DNA from: CAYPEL01 sp036479985 | Lineage (GTDB): Bacteria > Pseudomonadota > Gammaproteobacteria > DSM-19610 | Assembly: GCA_965224815.1 (NCBI GenBank) | Contig: CBDDAF010000003.1 | Span: 1,984,001 to 2,048,000 of the forward strand | Length of the DNA stretch: 64,000 nt | Reading direction: 5' to 3' | In this document: one piece after another, positions 62,324 through 64,000 of the stretch | Layout of the letters: each line of letters begins with the position of its first letter | How positions within the stretch are numbered: the first letter of the stretch is position 1 | The notes under the pieces: model-generated | Told to the model about the DNA's origin: nothing | Database searches by the model: none | The model's input: the letters and a program-made list of their open reading frames with translations, nothing else | Position numbers and translations under genes: made by a program

Positions 62324-62613
62324 TTTGCACCTCCCTTACTGCTTTTGAACATTTCCAGCATACGTTCGGTGACGACGTAACCGCCAACGGCGTTACCCGC
62401 ACCGAGTACCACGCCGATGAAACCGATAAAGGTTTGCATGCCGGTTTCGGCATGGCCCAACGCCACCATCGCGCCGACCAGTACAATGCCGTGGACAAAG
62501 TTGGAGCCGGACATTAACGGCGTATGCAGAATAGTCGGAACCCGGGAAATGATTTCATATCCGGTGAAACCGGCCAGCATAAAGATATAGAGTGCGGTAA
62601 ATCCTTCGATCAT
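62320..62613 (-). CDS. pntAB: NAD(P) transhydrogenase alpha-2 subunit
   Basis: A 97-residue membrane protein with three helices (FTALYIFMLAGFTGYEII, FVHGIVLVGAMVALG, FIGFIGVVLGAGNAVGGYVVTERML). It corresponds to the membrane part of PntA, which is a separate gene in alphaproteobacterial-type operons. It overlaps both neighbours by 4 bases, indicating coupled translation. Confidence 0.94.
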   Translation of the reverse strand: MIEGFTALYIFMLAGFTGYEIISRVPTILHTPLMSGSNFVHGIVLVGAMVALGHAETGMQTFIGFIGVVLGAGNAVGGYVVTERMLEMFKSSKGGAK

Positions 62614-63737
62614 GATCCTTCTACCTGTCTGCGAATTGCGGCATGGACGATGACGCCCTCTTTCGTTAAGGCGCTGTCTACAATAACTTCATCATCCCAG
62701 TCTGGTACAAATTCACCGTCTTTAATCATCGGTGTAAGGAAGTTAAGCAGATTTTTGGCATACATTTCACTGGCATGTACCGGTAACTCGCTGGGTACAT
62801 TCAGTGGGCCGTAGACAATGACGCCATTAAATTCGATTTGTTGGCCTGGCTCGGTGACTTCACAGTTACCACCACCTTCTGCTGCCAGATCGATAATTAC
62901 TGCACCTGGTTTCATGCGTTTAACTGTAACTTTACTGATGATACGAGGTGATGGTTTACCCGGTATGGCAGCGGTGGTGATAACAGCGTCAGCTGCGGCA
63001 ATGTGGTTATCCAATATTTCCTGCTGCTTGGCTTTTTCTTCATCAGTCAGTTCGCGTGCATAACCGCCAGAGCCGTCTGCAGAGACACCGGTCTCGACAA
63101 ATTTTGCGCCCAGCGACTCGACTTGTTCTTTGGTCGCCGAACGCACATCGTAGCCTTCGACTATGGCACCCAGTCGCTTGGCGGTGGCGATAGCTTGCAG
63201 ACCGGCGACACCAGCACCGATAACGAGTACTTTGGCGGGACGAATAGTACCTGCGGCAGTGGTCAGCATGGGGAAGAATCCACTCACGCGGTCGGCGGCC
63301 ATCAAGGCAGCTTTGTAGCCTGCGACGGCTGCCTGGGATGATAAAACATCCATACTCTGCGCACGCGATATACGCGGCACCTGTTCCATCGCAAAGCTGA
63401 GGATCTTGCGTTCACGCATCAGCTCTACCCGTTCAGGGTGACGAAACGGCAGCATCATACCCACCACGATTGACCCTTCTTTCATGGCGTTGATTTCATC
63501 TTCAGAAGGAGGCTGAACCTTGAGGATCATATCGGCGTCGCGATATAACGCTTCGGCATTGTTAACCAGAGTGACCGATTTATAGTCTGCATCCATAAAG
63601 TGGCTGGCATTGCCTGCGCCTTTTTGTACCAGGACTTCAACGCCCAGTTTGGAAAAACGTTCAGCGATAGCTGGGACCAGCGCAACACGTCGTTCCCCGG
63701 GAACGCTTTCCTTGGGTACGGCCAGTCGTAACGGCAT
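62610..63737 (-). CDS. pntAA: NAD(P) transhydrogenase alpha-1 subunit
   Basis: A 375-residue soluble subunit with the alanine dehydrogenase/PNT fold: N-terminal AVPKESVPGERRVALVP, NAD-binding VLVIGAGVAGLQAIATAKRLGA, and YDVRSATKEQVESLGAKF. It is the NAD(H)-binding dI domain. The start at ATG follows a GGAGTG site. It is the first gene of the leftward pnt operon. Confidence 0.96.
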   Translation of the reverse strand: MPLRLAVPKESVPGERRVALVPAIAERFSKLGVEVLVQKGAGNASHFMDADYKSVTLVNNAEALYRDADMILKVQPPSEDEINAMKEGSIVVGMMLPFRHPERVELMRERKILSFAMEQVPRISRAQSMDVLSSQAAVAGYKAALMAADRVSGFFPMLTTAAGTIRPAKVLVIGAGVAGLQAIATAKRLGAIVEGYDVRSATKEQVESLGAKFVETGVSADGSGGYARELTDEEKAKQQEILDNHIAAADAVITTAAIPGKPSPRIISKVTVKRMKPGAVIIDLAAEGGGNCEVTEPGQQIEFNGVIVYGPLNVPSELPVHASEMYAKNLLNFLTPMIKDGEFVPDWDDEVIVDSALTKEGVIVHAAIRRQVEGS

Positions 63738-64000
63738 AAATATTCACTCCGGTGTGTCTGTGGAAGGCTGGTTTAGTAACCGTACTCACCACAGGTAAAT
63801 TTCTAACTATTTTGACCAGGATGTCGAAAAATGCTTCCTGTCATGGGGTATTGCCCGTCAATCAAGCATGATAGCGGATTCCCGAGGCCAGGAAAACTTT
63901 GCTGGGCCAGATAAATATTTTATGAATTTTACTGTCCAACCGTTTACAAACCTGTCATTTTTTGGGATAAATGAGTTACTTGGTCTCTTGAGGAGGCAAT
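63738..64000. promoter_or_regulatory. Upstream region of pntAA and right edge
   Basis: About 260 bases without a gene. The pnt promoter should lie here, but no clear -35/-10 pair is seen. The last bases (GAGGAGG then CAAT) look like a ribosome site for a rightward gene starting beyond the window. Confidence 0.4.

Overview
The window looks like chromosomal DNA of a free-living gammaproteobacterium. The evidence is a set of familiar neighbourhoods: polA and engB with an sRNA-like transcript between them, then cytochrome c4 and dsbA; a PA2778/PA2779-type pair; glnK-amtB; a three-gene pnt operon; argS-SPOR-priA; and intergenic REP palindromes of the TGTAGGAGCGGC type. No marker fixes the genus. 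There is no phage, integron, CRISPR array or intact insertion sequence.

Left part (1-15.5 kb): a leftward operon (9439 to 1914) codes for an acyl carrier protein, membrane protein, acyl-AMP ligase, hotdog dehydratase, glycosyltransferase, LpxL-like acyltransferase, thioesterase, LolA-like carrier and MMPL exporter. This is the accessory and export half of an aryl-polyene/xanthomonadin-type pigment lipid cluster. A FabG-like reductase, two small-molecule or lipid methyltransferases and a cut-off gene at the left edge flank it. Ketosynthases are not in the window. Small envelope proteins, an orphan TRAP permease pair and a LOG-family protein follow.

Middle part (15.6-33.3 kb): polA, a candidate sRNA with tandem terminators, engB, cytochrome c4, a 167-bp MITE-like hairpin, dsbA, a TPP enzyme/EEP hydrolase/diguanylate cyclase operon, a TetR/Nramp-like/thioesterase operon, tRNA-Arg(CCG), cytochrome c5, rep helicase and the PA2778/PA2779 pair.

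Nitrogen region (33.5-48.5 kb): a rightward operon codes for an ABC importer, a NikR-like regulator, two urea-amidolyase-associated proteins, a biotin urea/guanidine carboxylase and allophanate hydrolase. It starts at a near-consensus sigma-54 promoter. A palindrome GTATTA-N16-TAATAC, with the same geometry as the E. coli NikR operator, lies over the predicted start site. The regulator keeps the NikR fold but has lost two of the four nickel ligands. This is the most novel-looking system here: a nickel-free urea or guanidine assimilation pathway apparently under nitrogen (sigma-54) control plus a repurposed NikR. After yifB/comM and ubiK, a second sigma-54 promoter drives a TorF-like porin, glnK and amtB, so both loci probably respond to nitrogen limitation.

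Right part (48.5-64 kb): fetAB iron exporter, a frameshifted polyphosphate kinase 2, the remnant of an outer-membrane barrel gene, a hemolysin-III protein, divergent speE/speA for polyamines, a SPOR protein with argS, priA, a small conserved protein and pntAA-pntAB-pntB transhydrogenase. Seven REP palindromes and several other inverted repeats lie between genes.
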